From Hydrangea macrophylla (lineage: Eukaryota; Streptophyta; Magnoliopsida; Cornales; Hydrangeaceae): a stretch of 64,000 bases of DNA. The notes beneath the pieces were generated by a model, which was not told the DNA's origin, searched no databases, and saw nothing but the letters and a program-made list of their open reading frames with translations. Location: the NCBI GenBank assembly GCA_033977485.1, contig CM066982.1, forward strand, positions 11,089,218-11,153,217, read 5' to 3'. Below are positions 1 through 10,111 of the stretch, piece after piece. The stretch's first letter is position 1. Each line of letters opens with the position of its first letter. The position numbers and the translations under genes are program-made.

Positions 1-650
1 AGGAAGGTATTATCACATTAAGAAGGATAATGTTTCAAGATTTGGGAGTTATCTTTTACTTGGAAGCCAAGTCAGCGAATCAAGCCACAAAGATGGACCA
101 GATTCAAGATATAATATATATATGCATATATGTATATATTTGAAGATATGGAAGGCTTTATCAGTTTATGGAAATAAACTGGTAAATTTTACCAGATAAT
201 GATTCATCAGAGATTTCCTACCTTATCTAGGAGACTTCCATGGCCGCTATAAATACAACAGGCAGGCCAAGCTATCAATTCACTCCGCGTCTCTTCGAAA
301 AAGCATTCCACCATGCATTCTTAGCGCTCCTAGCATTCCTTTTATTTTTCTTAGGCTTTCTTAGATTTCAATTACACCCATTGTAATTCCTTCTTTTATT
401 TTAATTAAATAAAATCCTGCTTTTTATTTAATTTCTTTTCTTAATCACTTGCTAGACTTGTGTGCTTCAACACTGTCTAGGGACCTTAGGTGAGGGTACT
501 TTCCTACTCACCTTTCACAATCGCCTGTTAGATGTCAGATTTTCAAACCTTGTGTATCACTCACACAAGTGCTTTAGGAAATTTTGTATTAATTAGTTTG
601 GGTCTACCTCACAAGGCTCTGGCACGCCCGAACAACATTTACAGCAAACA
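1..650 (+). repeat. Left LTR of the LARD-like element (3' part only)
   Basis: It matches 3013-3662. A TATA-like box (CTATAAATA) lies at 247-255 and an AATAAA-type signal is seen near 408, so promoter, R and U5 are present while most of U3 lies outside the window. It ends ACAGCAAACA at 650. Confidence 0.85.
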
Positions 651-651
651 A

Positions 652-671
652 TTTGGCACGCCCGGTGGGAC
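652..671 (+). other. Candidate primer-binding site
   Basis: TTTGGCACGCCCGGTGGGAC begins two bases after the LTR end, where minus-strand DNA synthesis is normally primed by a tRNA 3' end. The TGG start fits a tRNA CCA end. The cognate tRNA was not identified. The first 11 bases of the TGGCACGCCCG core also occur inside the LTR at 620-630 and 3632-3642. Confidence 0.6.
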
Positions 672-677
672 AGCCAA

Positions 678-1727
678 GTGATGAGCCATGCATACACTGA
701 AGCATGGCTATACTTTTACAACAACCAGATTGGTTGGCGGAATGAGTCAATACGCCAACTTCGCGAAGAAATCTATCGTTTCTACAACGATGGATATTGG
801 AATGAAACTGGTCATCTTTACAATGAGATAGACCGTTTTGAGGCCGACATGCGATTTTTTAATCAAGAAATCGGCCTCCTCACAGCTTCAAGTGGAGCTG
901 ATGAACCGCCGCCCGAGGGAAATTCGTTCATGTCTCTAGACGAGTTTCTACACGGTGACTGGCGAAAGAATCTTGTTTGTGACAACATTCTTCGTGCTCT
1001 TGAAGATATGAAGGCGCACTCGAGGGAACAGCAGGCAAGGCTTAGCCGGTTTGAAGAAGACACGAAAGCAGGCCTGGCAATACTGGAGGCTCAAGGGCAA
1101 AAGATCGAGCATTTTTTAAAGTCACGACAACGGCCCGAGAAGGCCGATGTTACCACGCTGTCCACGCCACTCGGGGGGCAAGAAGACGGCGAAAAAATAA
1201 TTTTTAAGGAAAGGCCGAGTGATCTTATATCGGCCATAGAGCCCCTCCTTGATGTTGAAGACGACGAAGCACTCAGGGGGCAAATTCAAGACGAGCCTCA
1301 AAATTCTGTTGAGGCCGAGGAGGAAGAGTGTGATAGGCCGAGTGATCTTGAACCGGCCATAGAGCCTCCCGTTAGTGAGGAGGACGATGATGAAGACCCC
1401 ATTATTGAAATCGGTGGTGAACCGCTCGGGGGGCAAGTCTCGCAGAGACCGGTTGATGCTAAATCGGTCCATGAAGCTTTTGAAAATATTTCTTTGAGGA
1501 AACTCAGCCTCAAAGAGTTGTTTAATTTTATCGGTCTCATCGTAGTGACCGATTATTATTTTTATTTTAAGCCAATTAATTGTTTGGCTTGGGTTAATCT
1601 ACGTCCACGATGGCTGAGTGGATGTCACCAAAAATTAAATATTATTTGGTGGCTCTTGTTGCAGCAATGGTATTATCAAAAGACTAAAAAGATGCTGAAG
1701 ACCGGACTGAATGAATTCAGTCAATAG
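678..1727 (+). CDS. Hypothetical protein of the LARD-like retroelement
   Basis: An uninterrupted 349-codon frame starts 27 bases after the LTR, just past the primer-binding-like site, which is the usual gag position. The start at 678 (MMSH) is the first ATG of the frame. The product is unrecognised. Roughly residues 1-70 are rich in Tyr, Trp and Glu, residues 100-150 look helical and charged, and residues 155-260 are acidic and contain imperfect tandem repeats (PLGGQ ... RPSDL ... AIEP). The last 60 residues are hydrophobic or aromatic and could hold a membrane segment. No CCHC knuckle, DSG protease or polymerase motif is visible. The open frame in a young element hints at coding constraint, but the product could also be a chance or domesticated leader ORF. 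Function unknown. Confidence 0.45.
   Translation: MMSHAYTEAWLYFYNNQIGWRNESIRQLREEIYRFYNDGYWNETGHLYNEIDRFEADMRFFNQEIGLLTASSGADEPPPEGNSFMSLDEFLHGDWRKNLVCDNILRALEDMKAHSREQQARLSRFEEDTKAGLAILEAQGQKIEHFLKSRQRPEKADVTTLSTPLGGQEDGEKIIFKERPSDLISAIEPLLDVEDDEALRGQIQDEPQNSVEAEEEECDRPSDLEPAIEPPVSEEDDDEDPIIEIGGEPLGGQVSQRPVDAKSVHEAFENISLRKLSLKELFNFIGLIVVTDYYFYFKPINCLAWVNLRPRWLSGCHQKLNIIWWLLLQQWYYQKTKKMLKTGLNEFSQ
1165..1440 (+). repeat. Imperfect tandem repeats inside the LARD ORF
   Basis: The G-rich string CTCGGGGGGCAA occurs at about 1170 and 1425, with a variant CTCAGGGGGCAA at about 1272. AGGCCGAGTGATCTT recurs at about 1213 and 1336. Each unit therefore carries a copy of a tract resembling the element's polypurine tract (CCCGGGGGGCA, just before 2336), and the repeats stay in frame in the ORF. 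Confidence 0.6.
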
Positions 1728-2335
1728 TGCTATTCGGACTCACAAGGCCGATAGCAAGAATAATAATAATAAATAAAGTGGTGCTGGAAGGATGCTTGGG
1801 ATGCTGATCGGACATAGAGGCCGATGGTGTAATTAATTTTAGAAGTGCTTGTGTAACAGTCAAGTGGTGGAGCCCGATAAAGTAATTACATGTCTCAGTC
1901 AAGTTACAACGTGAGGAGTCAAACGGTCTCTTGGCCAAGCCCGATGTTGGTCCAAAGATCATCGGTCTACATGATGAGCCCGATCGCAGTCTAAAGTGCC
2001 CGTGAGCCCGAGGAGCTAAATGATGGAAGCAAAATATTTTAAAGGCTCCAGTCATGGGTAATATACTAAAGCATGGTGGTGGGACCCGATAGTTTCATTG
2101 GTTGCAGACAAAAACCAAAGCATTTGGTAAAGCATTGGTTATTGATATTAAGGTTTGATTACATGTCCCAGGCGGTTCATTAAAGCCCGATTTGAGTGTA
2201 TTCATGAGCCCGATGCAGTTTATGTGGTGATTTGACTAAGACCGATGTCAATCTAAAGGCAATCGGTCTGAAGAAGGAAAAAATTGGCTCTTCAAAAATT
2301 ACATTGTTTTTATTTTTAAAGAGCCCGGGGGGCAT
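1728..2335 (+). other. Non-coding 3' internal region and polypurine tract of the LARD-like element
   Basis: No supported coding frame is seen. The stretch is full of CCGAT and ATCGG words in both orientations. It ends with GAGCCCGGGGGGCAT (2321-2335), the likely polypurine tract, directly before the right LTR at 2336. Confidence 0.55.
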
Positions 2336-3662
2336 TGTTTGCACCTAAAAAATACACTTTTTAAGTCAAAGTTGGTAAAGGCCGATTGGGACTTTTCAAT
2401 CGGACTTAGAGACCGATTGAAAAGATTAGGGGTCAATTGACTGATTCAAAGTTAGTAGGGGCCGAATGAGTTTTATAATCATCTAATTATTTATATTTGT
2501 TCGGACTGACTAATACATTTTAATCGGGCTGTTATACATATTGTTTCATCGGACTGACCAACTATTGAGTTGGTTTGAGTATCTTTTGCCTCAGCTATAA
2601 TTTTGGTCAATTTCATTGACCATTTTACAATTTGGCTACTTAATTCTGTCATCGGACTGTTGCACAAGTTGTATACGGGCATTGTAAGAACAAGAATTCA
2701 AGGTGCTTGGTCAAAGTGGTGGGCCAACTCTTGGTCCTTACAAGTTTAAGAGGTAATGATGTGTGGTCTCCATTTAATGCCAAGATAAGCCGTGCATACT
2801 TTACAGCATAAATCGGACTAGCTTTGGCCCAGTATACATTGAACTCGGGCTGCTTATTATCAGTATTTAATTCATTCTTCCACTTGGATAGCTGATATGG
2901 TTTGGTCAATTTGGAAAGTCTATCACCCTACAAAACTCTCAATGTGATTATATTGACATTATCAGAATATGGAAAGGGATAATACTTTAATATTTTTTAA
3001 TATTATCACTTAAGGAAGGTATTATCACATTAAGAAGGATAATGTTTCAAGATTTGGGAGTTATCTTTTACTTGGAAGCCAAGTCAGCGAATCAAGCCAC
3101 AAAGATGGACCAGATTCAAGATATAATATATATATGCATATATGTATATATTTGAAGATATGGAAGGCTTTATCAGTTTATGGAAATAAACTGGTAAATT
3201 TTACCAGATAATGATTCATCAGAGATTTCCTACCTTATCTAGGAGACTTCCATGGCCGCTATAAACACAACAGGCAGGCCAAGCTATCAATTCACTCCGC
3301 GTCTCTTCGAAAAAGCATTCCACCATGCATTCTTAGCGCTCCTAGCATTCCTTTTATTTTTCTTAGGCTTTCTTAGATTTCAATTACACCCATTGTAATT
3401 CCTTCTTTTATTTTAATTAAATAAAATCCTGCTTTTTATTTAATTTCTTTTCTTAATCACTTGCTAGACTTGTGTGCTTCAACACTGTCTAGGGACCTTA
3501 GGTGAGGGTACTTTCCTACTCACCTTTCACAATCGCCTGTTAGATGTCAGATTTTCAAACCTTGTGTATCACTCACACAAGTGCTTTAGGAAATTTTGTA
3601 TTAATTAGTTTGGGTCTACCTCACAAGGCTCTGGCACGCCCGAACAACATTTACAGCAAACA
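2336..3662 (+). repeat. Right LTR of the LARD-like element (1327 bp)
   Basis: It starts TGTTTG and ends CAAACA, a six-base inverted terminal repeat with the canonical TG...CA ends. Bases 3013-3662 match the left LTR at 1-650. The TATA-like box of the left copy is altered here by one base (TATAAACA). Confidence 0.85.
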
Positions 3663-5661
3663 AGTTCATATTGCATAATCATGAGTAAATGACATTTATG
3701 TGATTTAAATGTTATTTGACTTTATCTGGTATTTGTTGAATAGTAATTATACCTGTGTAGTATAATTCTGGTAATTTGGATATGATAGTATCATTTTGAG
3801 AACTGTGGTGAGAACGTGAGAGATGTGTTAATTAAAAAGGTAGGTTGTGTAGAGATTTCACAGAATATAATTTTCGGACGTTATTTTGGACCCAAACGAA
3901 ACTTAGTCGGAAACTTTTGAAATTTATAGTTTTCACTCGTAAAGGCATAAAATGGACGCGTGCGAAGTTTCGAGAGATAATTAGAAGTTTGAGAAGCTTA
4001 CGGGGAGGTAAACGTAAATTCCCGAAAGATTGCCTATAAATAGTGAGGATGAGATTCATTCTCATCCAAACTTGCCAAAAATATCTAGAGAGAGGAGAGA
4101 GAAAGGAGATTTGGTTGCTCCGGACTTTGCGACGCCGATCGACGACCGTTCGTCCGTCAGATTTTCTCCAGATTTCAGATTTGAACTCGTGGAGGTAAGA
4201 CCTACGTTTTGATACCACTTAGGTCATGTTTGGCCAAGTTTTGTTAAAATCTTAATTTTGGACTTTTGGGAAAAATCAGGTAAAACTTGTAGGAATCGTA
4301 CCAAATTCGAAATCCGACGATTATTTATTCTCCTAGTCAATCCTTCAAAGTTTGAATAGATTCGCACGAGGTATGAATTCTAGATCTATGAAATATATGG
4401 ATTTTCATGTTTTGGACATCACTTTTGATATTCTTGGATCCAGGCGAAATTCATGTGTTAGTTAGGCCCGTTAATTATGCACGTGAAATTATGATAAAAG
4501 CACGTATAACTGTTTATGTGAGCATGTTATGTGTCTACTTGGGTCAAAGGGGAGTTTGGTGCAAATTCATGCCGGAGTAAGCTTCTCGATGTTTGAGAAT
4601 TTTGGTAGCGACGGCTACTGTGCATGGTTGTAGGCTTGGACTTGCCATGGCACTTGTGGGATGTAATGGTTGTAGGCTTGGACTTGCCATTGACATCGCG
4701 GTTTAAGGCTTGGACTTGCCGCTACCGGATGAATGCGTACCACTCACCCTAGAGACTATTCTTATGTGTTTTAGATGCTTAAACCATGAACTGTCATATA
4801 AGCATACATTTAGAATTGTACGCTCAGCATATAGCTGAGCAGTGGAGATGTACTCCATTGCAGGTAAGAAGAAAGACAAGAAGAAGTGTGTGGAGTGAGG
4901 CCGATGAACACCGGGGGATCACCTTTGTAAATGCTTTTGTGTTTTAAATCCTAAACGTGTGTAAGGATTTGAATATTGTAGTATGTTGTAATAGAAACAT
5001 GGATTTGCTTTTCAGTATTGTAATCTTGTAATTGAACGTCTGTAATTATGTTTTGAATGCGTTAAAATCAGTTGTGGTTGTGATTGTTATTGGTATGGAG
5101 TAGTAGGACTTGTTAATTTCCAACTCAGGGCTGCCAGCCGAGGAGCAGTCGACTGAACCCCCTGATCAGTCGACTGGACCTCGTGTATTTGATAAACTGT
5201 AAGGAAATATTAGAGAAGCAGTCGACTGGACCCCTTGGGCAGTTGACTGAACACTGTTTAGTGGAGCCACTGCCTCCTTCGATTGAAAAGCAGTCGACTG
5301 GTTTTAGAAAGCAGTCGACTGGGCAGTCGACTGGACCTCTGATGAGATTTAGGGTTTTGGTTCTGCTTGGCACAGTCGACGGAGCAGTCGACTGGACCCT
5401 AGTGCAGTCGACTGAGCAGTCGACTGAGCCTCTGTTTTTCAAAAACTATTTTCTTTGAATGTGTTTTCAATGACCAAAACTTTTTATGACTCTAATTTCA
5501 ATGTATTTTACAAACACAGAAGGGAGCGTTTCCCAAGTTTTAAACTACCAGGGTTGTTTTATAGAAGTTCTTTCCGCTGCGTATTATTAGATGATGTTTG
5601 GATGAGCCTTGGTGGCGTGCCACGTGTCCTATTTCCACGCGTAGTGGGATGGGTCGTGACA
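3663..5661 (+). repeat. Tekay-like LTR, 5' part cut off by the LARD insertion
   Basis: The stretch has a TATA box (CTATAAATAG, 4033-4042) followed by a pyrimidine-rich leader and repeated 'aggcttggacttgcc' segments (4634-4720). It ends GGGTCGTGACA at 5661, typical of chromoviral (Tekay/Del) LTR 3' ends. No primer-binding site follows, so this is a solo or truncated LTR in plus orientation. Its start was displaced to the left of the window by the LARD element. The lineage rests on the terminal sequence only. Confidence 0.5.
5146..5426. repeat. Array of the palindrome CAGTCGACTG
   Basis: Eleven copies (nine exact by eye) of the 10-bp perfect palindrome lie at 5146, 5167, 5219, 5240 (one mismatch), 5291, 5312, 5324, 5373 (one mismatch), 5385, 5405 and 5417. 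Spacing is irregular, from 12 to about 50 bp, and intervening sequence is not repeated. The array sits in the U5 part of the LTR. Confidence 0.9.
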
Positions 5662-7208
5662 TATACTCAACAAATCCTTTTGATGTACAAATTTCTAAAT
5701 AATTACATAGTTATACAGAAATTATACATACGTATATACGCCTCCACAATTTGAAAGGGTGGTTTAGCTTAATAGGGGTCAAGTATAAGGTGTTTGGGTA
5801 TTTTAGCTTAAGGCCCAACATTAACATACACATGTATGGGATTGCCAAACATGGCACAAGTCTAGGAATCATTTTAAGTGTTTGGGAAAACAACTTATGG
5901 TACTACAATTATACATGCACAAAATGCATTCCCAAACAATCTTACCCAATCATTAGTTGCCTTAAATGGAATTAAAGCAAGTGTCGCTTCCTAAATGATG
6001 GAGATTCCCAAACTGTGGGAGTCTCTACGAGGCGCGGATAGTTTTCGAACAGAAACTGGTATTTTTCGCGGCGCGACGATCACCACAAAAATACATAAAA
6101 TTCATTTTAACGTAAGAAATAATTTTTTGGTTATATAAAAATATAGTTTGAGTCAGAAATAAATATTTTCACCGTTTTAAAATACAGCTTTGAGATTCCA
6201 ATGCAGGTACTCTTGAATTTATAAAGAATCACAATTTGACCCCAATTAAAGAATTTTAATTAAATGAAAGCATGTATTGTAAAATATGGAAATTCAAATT
6301 TGAATTTAATTAAAATTACAGGTTGTTACATTAAGACTTATTTTCAGGTTAAGTTACATTTAATTAAACTTAGTTGGACATAACTATAGGTTCCTTATGA
6401 TCATATTGGGATTATTTCATCTCTATATGGACATTACATTGGCTCCTAGTTGAGACTTATATATCTATACAGGTGTTGTGTTTCCAATTATTTACAGGGA
6501 ATTCATAGTTATGTCAATTCCTTCCGTGTTTGATAGATCTAAGCTAGAAGTTTAGGAATGTTATTCGATATTATATCTTGTTCAAAGCATGTGGACTAAC
6601 CATTTGTCTTGTAGCGCTATTGAGGTACGATTTCTAAACTCCCTTCTAGTTTATTTATTTCTCAATTTTATTGATTTTTGACTCCATGTGCGACACCTTA
6701 GAATTAAGATTTGCCTTATGTGTATATGTGAATTAGAGACTCTTCTAGGGTTTTCTATTTTGTATGCATTGCACGTTTCAATATCGCAACGGGATCCTGG
6801 GTAAGTTTCCTAGTTCCCTATTTGCACATCATCTTTCTTACTACTTGAATTATGTGGTTTTAAATGCTATTTTATCGTTATCAATCTTACACCCTTTCGA
6901 CATGTTTGTAGAATGTATATTTATATCTATGTATTAATTGAGGGCATACTTAAATTAATAGTTCGATTAAAAAGGATGTTGAGTAGAGGCTTATCACGAG
7001 ATAGGATGAGAGGGGGTGTTTTAGTCTGCCAGGCTCTTTGCCCTCTCATTCCATAATTCCCGGACCTAGAAATCTCTAGTTTCCAAAAGATCAGTTTGCT
7101 TTTAAAACGGTTTCTTAATTTTCCTTTAAAATATTATATGGCGACTCGTATTTGAATTTGAAATTTGAAAAAGTTTAAAAAGCGTGGGTAAAACTGTGAG
7201 TATCCATA
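5662..7208 (+). repeat. Unclassified repeat DNA with a Tat/Ogre-like LTR end
   Basis: 5662-6480 shows no supported gene. Around 6540-6720 the sequence resembles 24600-24783 (shared 'aagctagaagt', 'tgtggactaac', 'ttgtagcgc', 'tgaggtac'), which is the U5 side of a Tat-like LTR. At about 7138-7150 ATGGCGACTCG resembles the primer-binding sites of Tat/Ogre elements. Short ORFs here do not resemble known proteins. Confidence 0.35.
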
Positions 7209-8270
7209 TATAGACACCCCATTTTTTCCCAACCTAATCATTTCAATTTAAATTACTCATTGACACGAGCCTGTCGCTTTTTGAATCATCCCAATTTAGC
7301 CTCAAATGGAAAGCATATTGCAAGTAAAAAATTATTGGGACAAAATGGCGACAAGCTCACATACACCCTGCTATACCAAAGCATTTCCCTCACATGGATT
7401 ACATGCACCCACGCACAATCATAAAAAAAGAAAAAAAGGAGAAAACAATAAAAATAAAAAATAAAAAAACACCCAGCACATGGTTGTGCTGGGAACCCAT
7501 CCTTTTTTTTTCTCCTTTACTTTTTCTTTCTTTCTTTTCCTATCACTTCCTTCTCTATCCCCCACTCTCCTTTCTCTTGCTTTTTTTTTAAATTTCTCGT
7601 TCACACCTTCAAGCTCAGGAGTGAGTCCGTCAAGAAGCATCTTGTTCACAATATGCACGTCGGGAGTAAGTCCGTCAAGTGGCATCCCGTTATTATCAAC
7701 ATCAACCTCAATTTAGGATTATGTGGCTTCGCACTTCCTGGCTACATCCCTCTTTCCCCAGAAACATGAACTACGCACGCTCTGATTCTCTCGACATGAG
7801 ATACGTAGGCAGCTTTAACATCTCGACCATACTCTTACTTTACTACATTTTCGGTTAGAGTTTGAGATTACATGGTTACGCAATTCTTGACTATACCATC
7901 CCTTTTCAGTTCGACTCTCACATGAATCCCCAGCGGAGTCGTTCGCCCATTCTGGTAACATTCTCAATCCCCAGTGGAGCTATTTACCTAAACTGGCAAT
8001 ACTCCCAAATCCTAGCTGTCGACCTTGGCACACCGCTCACTTGCCTACTCTGGCATGTCACTTCACTCTTCGCCAATCATGGCGTCACTCACTTGAACTA
8101 CGCTCGATATGATCCTTCTCCACATGAGATACGTGGGCATCTTGATCAGACTTTGAGATCATTCGTATTCTTGTACATGCTTCTCATTAAAAAATACTTG
8201 AGGCAAAAAAATGGGTGTCTCCTTACCTTTGTCATGATTTGCTCCGCAAAACCTGACAAAGAGAGACAGC
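7209..8270 (+). repeat. Tat/Ogre-like tandem unit 1 (1062 bp)
   Basis: It starts with a variant of TGTAGACACCCC and is followed by the same order of segments as the next unit: an LTR-like start, a polypyrimidine stretch, then a 3'-UTR-like block with 'catgagatacgtaggcag', a phrase typical of Tat/Ogre 3' regions. The polypyrimidine part gives several low-complexity ORFs that are not genes. Confidence 0.6.
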
Positions 8271-9339
8271 TGTAGATACTGCATTTTTGCCCAACCCAAT
8301 TATTTCAAAATAAAGTGCTCGTTGACACGAGCATATCGCTTTTTGAATCATCACAATTTGACCTCGAATGGAAAAGAAATAGCAAGTCAAAAATTATTGG
8401 GACAAATTGCGACAAGCTCACATACACCCTGCCATGCCATAGCATTTCCCTCACATGGATTACATCCACCCACGCACAAACATAAAAAAAGAAAAAGGAG
8501 AAAACAATAAATAAAAAAACACCCAGCACAACCATGTGCTGGGATCCCGTCCCCCATTTCGTTTCTTTTTTTTTCTCTCCTTTGGTTCTTCTTTCTTTTT
8601 TTCCTATCACTTCCTTCTCTATCCCCCACTCTCCTTTCTTTTTCTTCTTTTTATTTCTCGTTCACACCTTCAAGCTCAAGAGTGAGTCCGTCAAGAGGCA
8701 TCATGTTCACAATATGCTCGTCAGGAGTAAGTCCATCAAGTGGCATCCAGTTATCATAAACATCAACCTCAGTTTAGGATTACGCGGCTTCGCACTTCCT
8801 GGCTACATCCCTCTTTCCCCAGCAACACGAACTATGTACGGTTTGATTCTCTCGACATGAGATACGTAGGCAGCTTTAAGAGCTCGACCATACTCTTACT
8901 TTACTACATTTTTGGTTAGAGTTTGAGATTACATGGTTACGCAATTCTTGACTATACCATCCCTTTTCAGTTTGACTCTCACATGAATCCCCAGCGGAGT
9001 CGTTCGCCCATTCTGATAACATTCTCAATCCCCAGTAGAGCTAATTGCCTAAACTGGCAATACTCCTAATTCCTAGCCGCCTACCTTGGCACACCGCTCA
9101 CTTGTCTACTCTGGCACGTCACTTCACTCTTCGCCAATCATGGCGCCACTTACTTGAACTACGCTCAATATGATTCTTCTCCACATGAGATATGTGGACA
9201 TCTCGAACAAACTTTGAGATCATTCATATTCTTGTACATGCTTCTCATTAAAAAAAAAAGCTTGAGGTAAAAATGGGTGTCTCCTTATCTTTGTCATGAT
9301 TTGCTCCACAAAACCTGACAAATGTCAAAGGGGGGCAGT
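8271..9339 (+). repeat. Tat/Ogre-like tandem unit 2 (1069 bp)
   Basis: It begins TGTAGATACTGC and repeats unit 1 from end to end with scattered substitutions and indels. It ends with AAAGGGGGGCAGT, a good polypurine tract, immediately before the third TGTAGACACCCC start. Units 1 and 2 thus each contain a truncated U3 plus the 3' UTR of the same family. Confidence 0.65.
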
Positions 9340-10111
9340 TGTAGACACCCCATTTTTGCCAACCCAGTTATTTTAAAATAAAGTGCTCGTGTATCACTTT
9401 TTGAATCATCCCAATCTAACCTCAAATGGAAAAGATATTGCAAGTCAAAAATAATTAGGACAAAATGGTGACAAGCTCACATACACCCTGCCAAACCACA
9501 GCATTTCCCTCACACGGATTACACCCATCCACGCACAAACATAATAAAAAAGAAAAGAAAAGAAAAGGAGAAAACAATAAATAAAAACACACACCCAGCA
9601 CAACCATGTGCTGGGATCCCATCCCACATTTTGTTTTTTTTTTTATCCTTTACTTTTTCTTTCTTTTTTTTCCTATCACTTCCTTCTCTGTCCCCCACTC
9701 TCCATTCTTTTTCCTTTTTTATTTCTCTCTCTCTCTCTTCTCCTCTCTTCTTTGCTTATAAAAATCACTCCTCCATCTGCAAATGAAAAAAGAGAGGGAG
9801 GGGAACGAAGAGAAAAAAAAAAGAAAAAAAAAAGAGGCTCTCTCTTTGTATCTCTCTCAGACTCTATATCTCCCTCACCATCCTTTACATCTCCCTCACT
9901 TCATCATTAAATACAAAAAAAAAACCTACAAAAAATGGAGTTTACATTTTTTCCACCACCATACCACCCTTTTTAACCACCACCATCAAGGTCACCACTA
10001 CAATCACCACCCTCCACCTAGCTATCATATCATCACGGCCAATGTACAACCGCGATCATCTATTGCTGCCTCAAATCATCGCCCAGCATCCCAGTCACTT
10101 ACTATCACAAC
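9340..10111 (+). repeat. Tat/Ogre-like LTR start (third unit, continues into promoter region)
   Basis: It starts TGTAGACACCCC right after a polypurine tract. The first ~380 bp match units 1 and 2. After about 9720 it runs on as a genuine LTR with a TATA-like GCTTATAAAA near 9757 and a CT/GA-rich leader. It is followed by CAC-rich sequence and is cut by the Tekay-like LTR end at about 10112. Confidence 0.5.

Larger units (their letters stand above)
1..3662 (+). mobile_element. Non-autonomous LTR retrotransposon (LARD-like), left end cut by window
   Basis: Bases 1-650 recur at 3013-3662 with a constant offset of 3012 and only one difference noticed (T/C near 255/3267), so these are two LTRs of a very young element. 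The right LTR can be bounded at 2336-3662 (1327 bp), beginning TGTTTG and ending CAAACA. The left LTR begins before the window. A primer-binding-like site follows the left LTR and a G-rich polypurine tract precedes the right one. The internal region is only about 1.69 kb and shows no protease, integrase or reverse transcriptase motif, so the element must be mobilised in trans. It sits inside a Tekay-like LTR. The bases after it are AGTTC; the matching target duplication would lie outside the window. Confidence 0.85.

Noticed and set aside
5146..5426. CRISPR-like array
   Set aside because: The repeat is a 10-bp palindrome with irregular 2-50 bp gaps, in a plant LTR, with no cas genes.
7394..9910. 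Several 60-137 codon ORFs rich in Phe, Ser, Lys or Arg
   Set aside because: They arise from polypyrimidine/polypurine stretches on both strands of repeated LTR sequence and resemble no protein.
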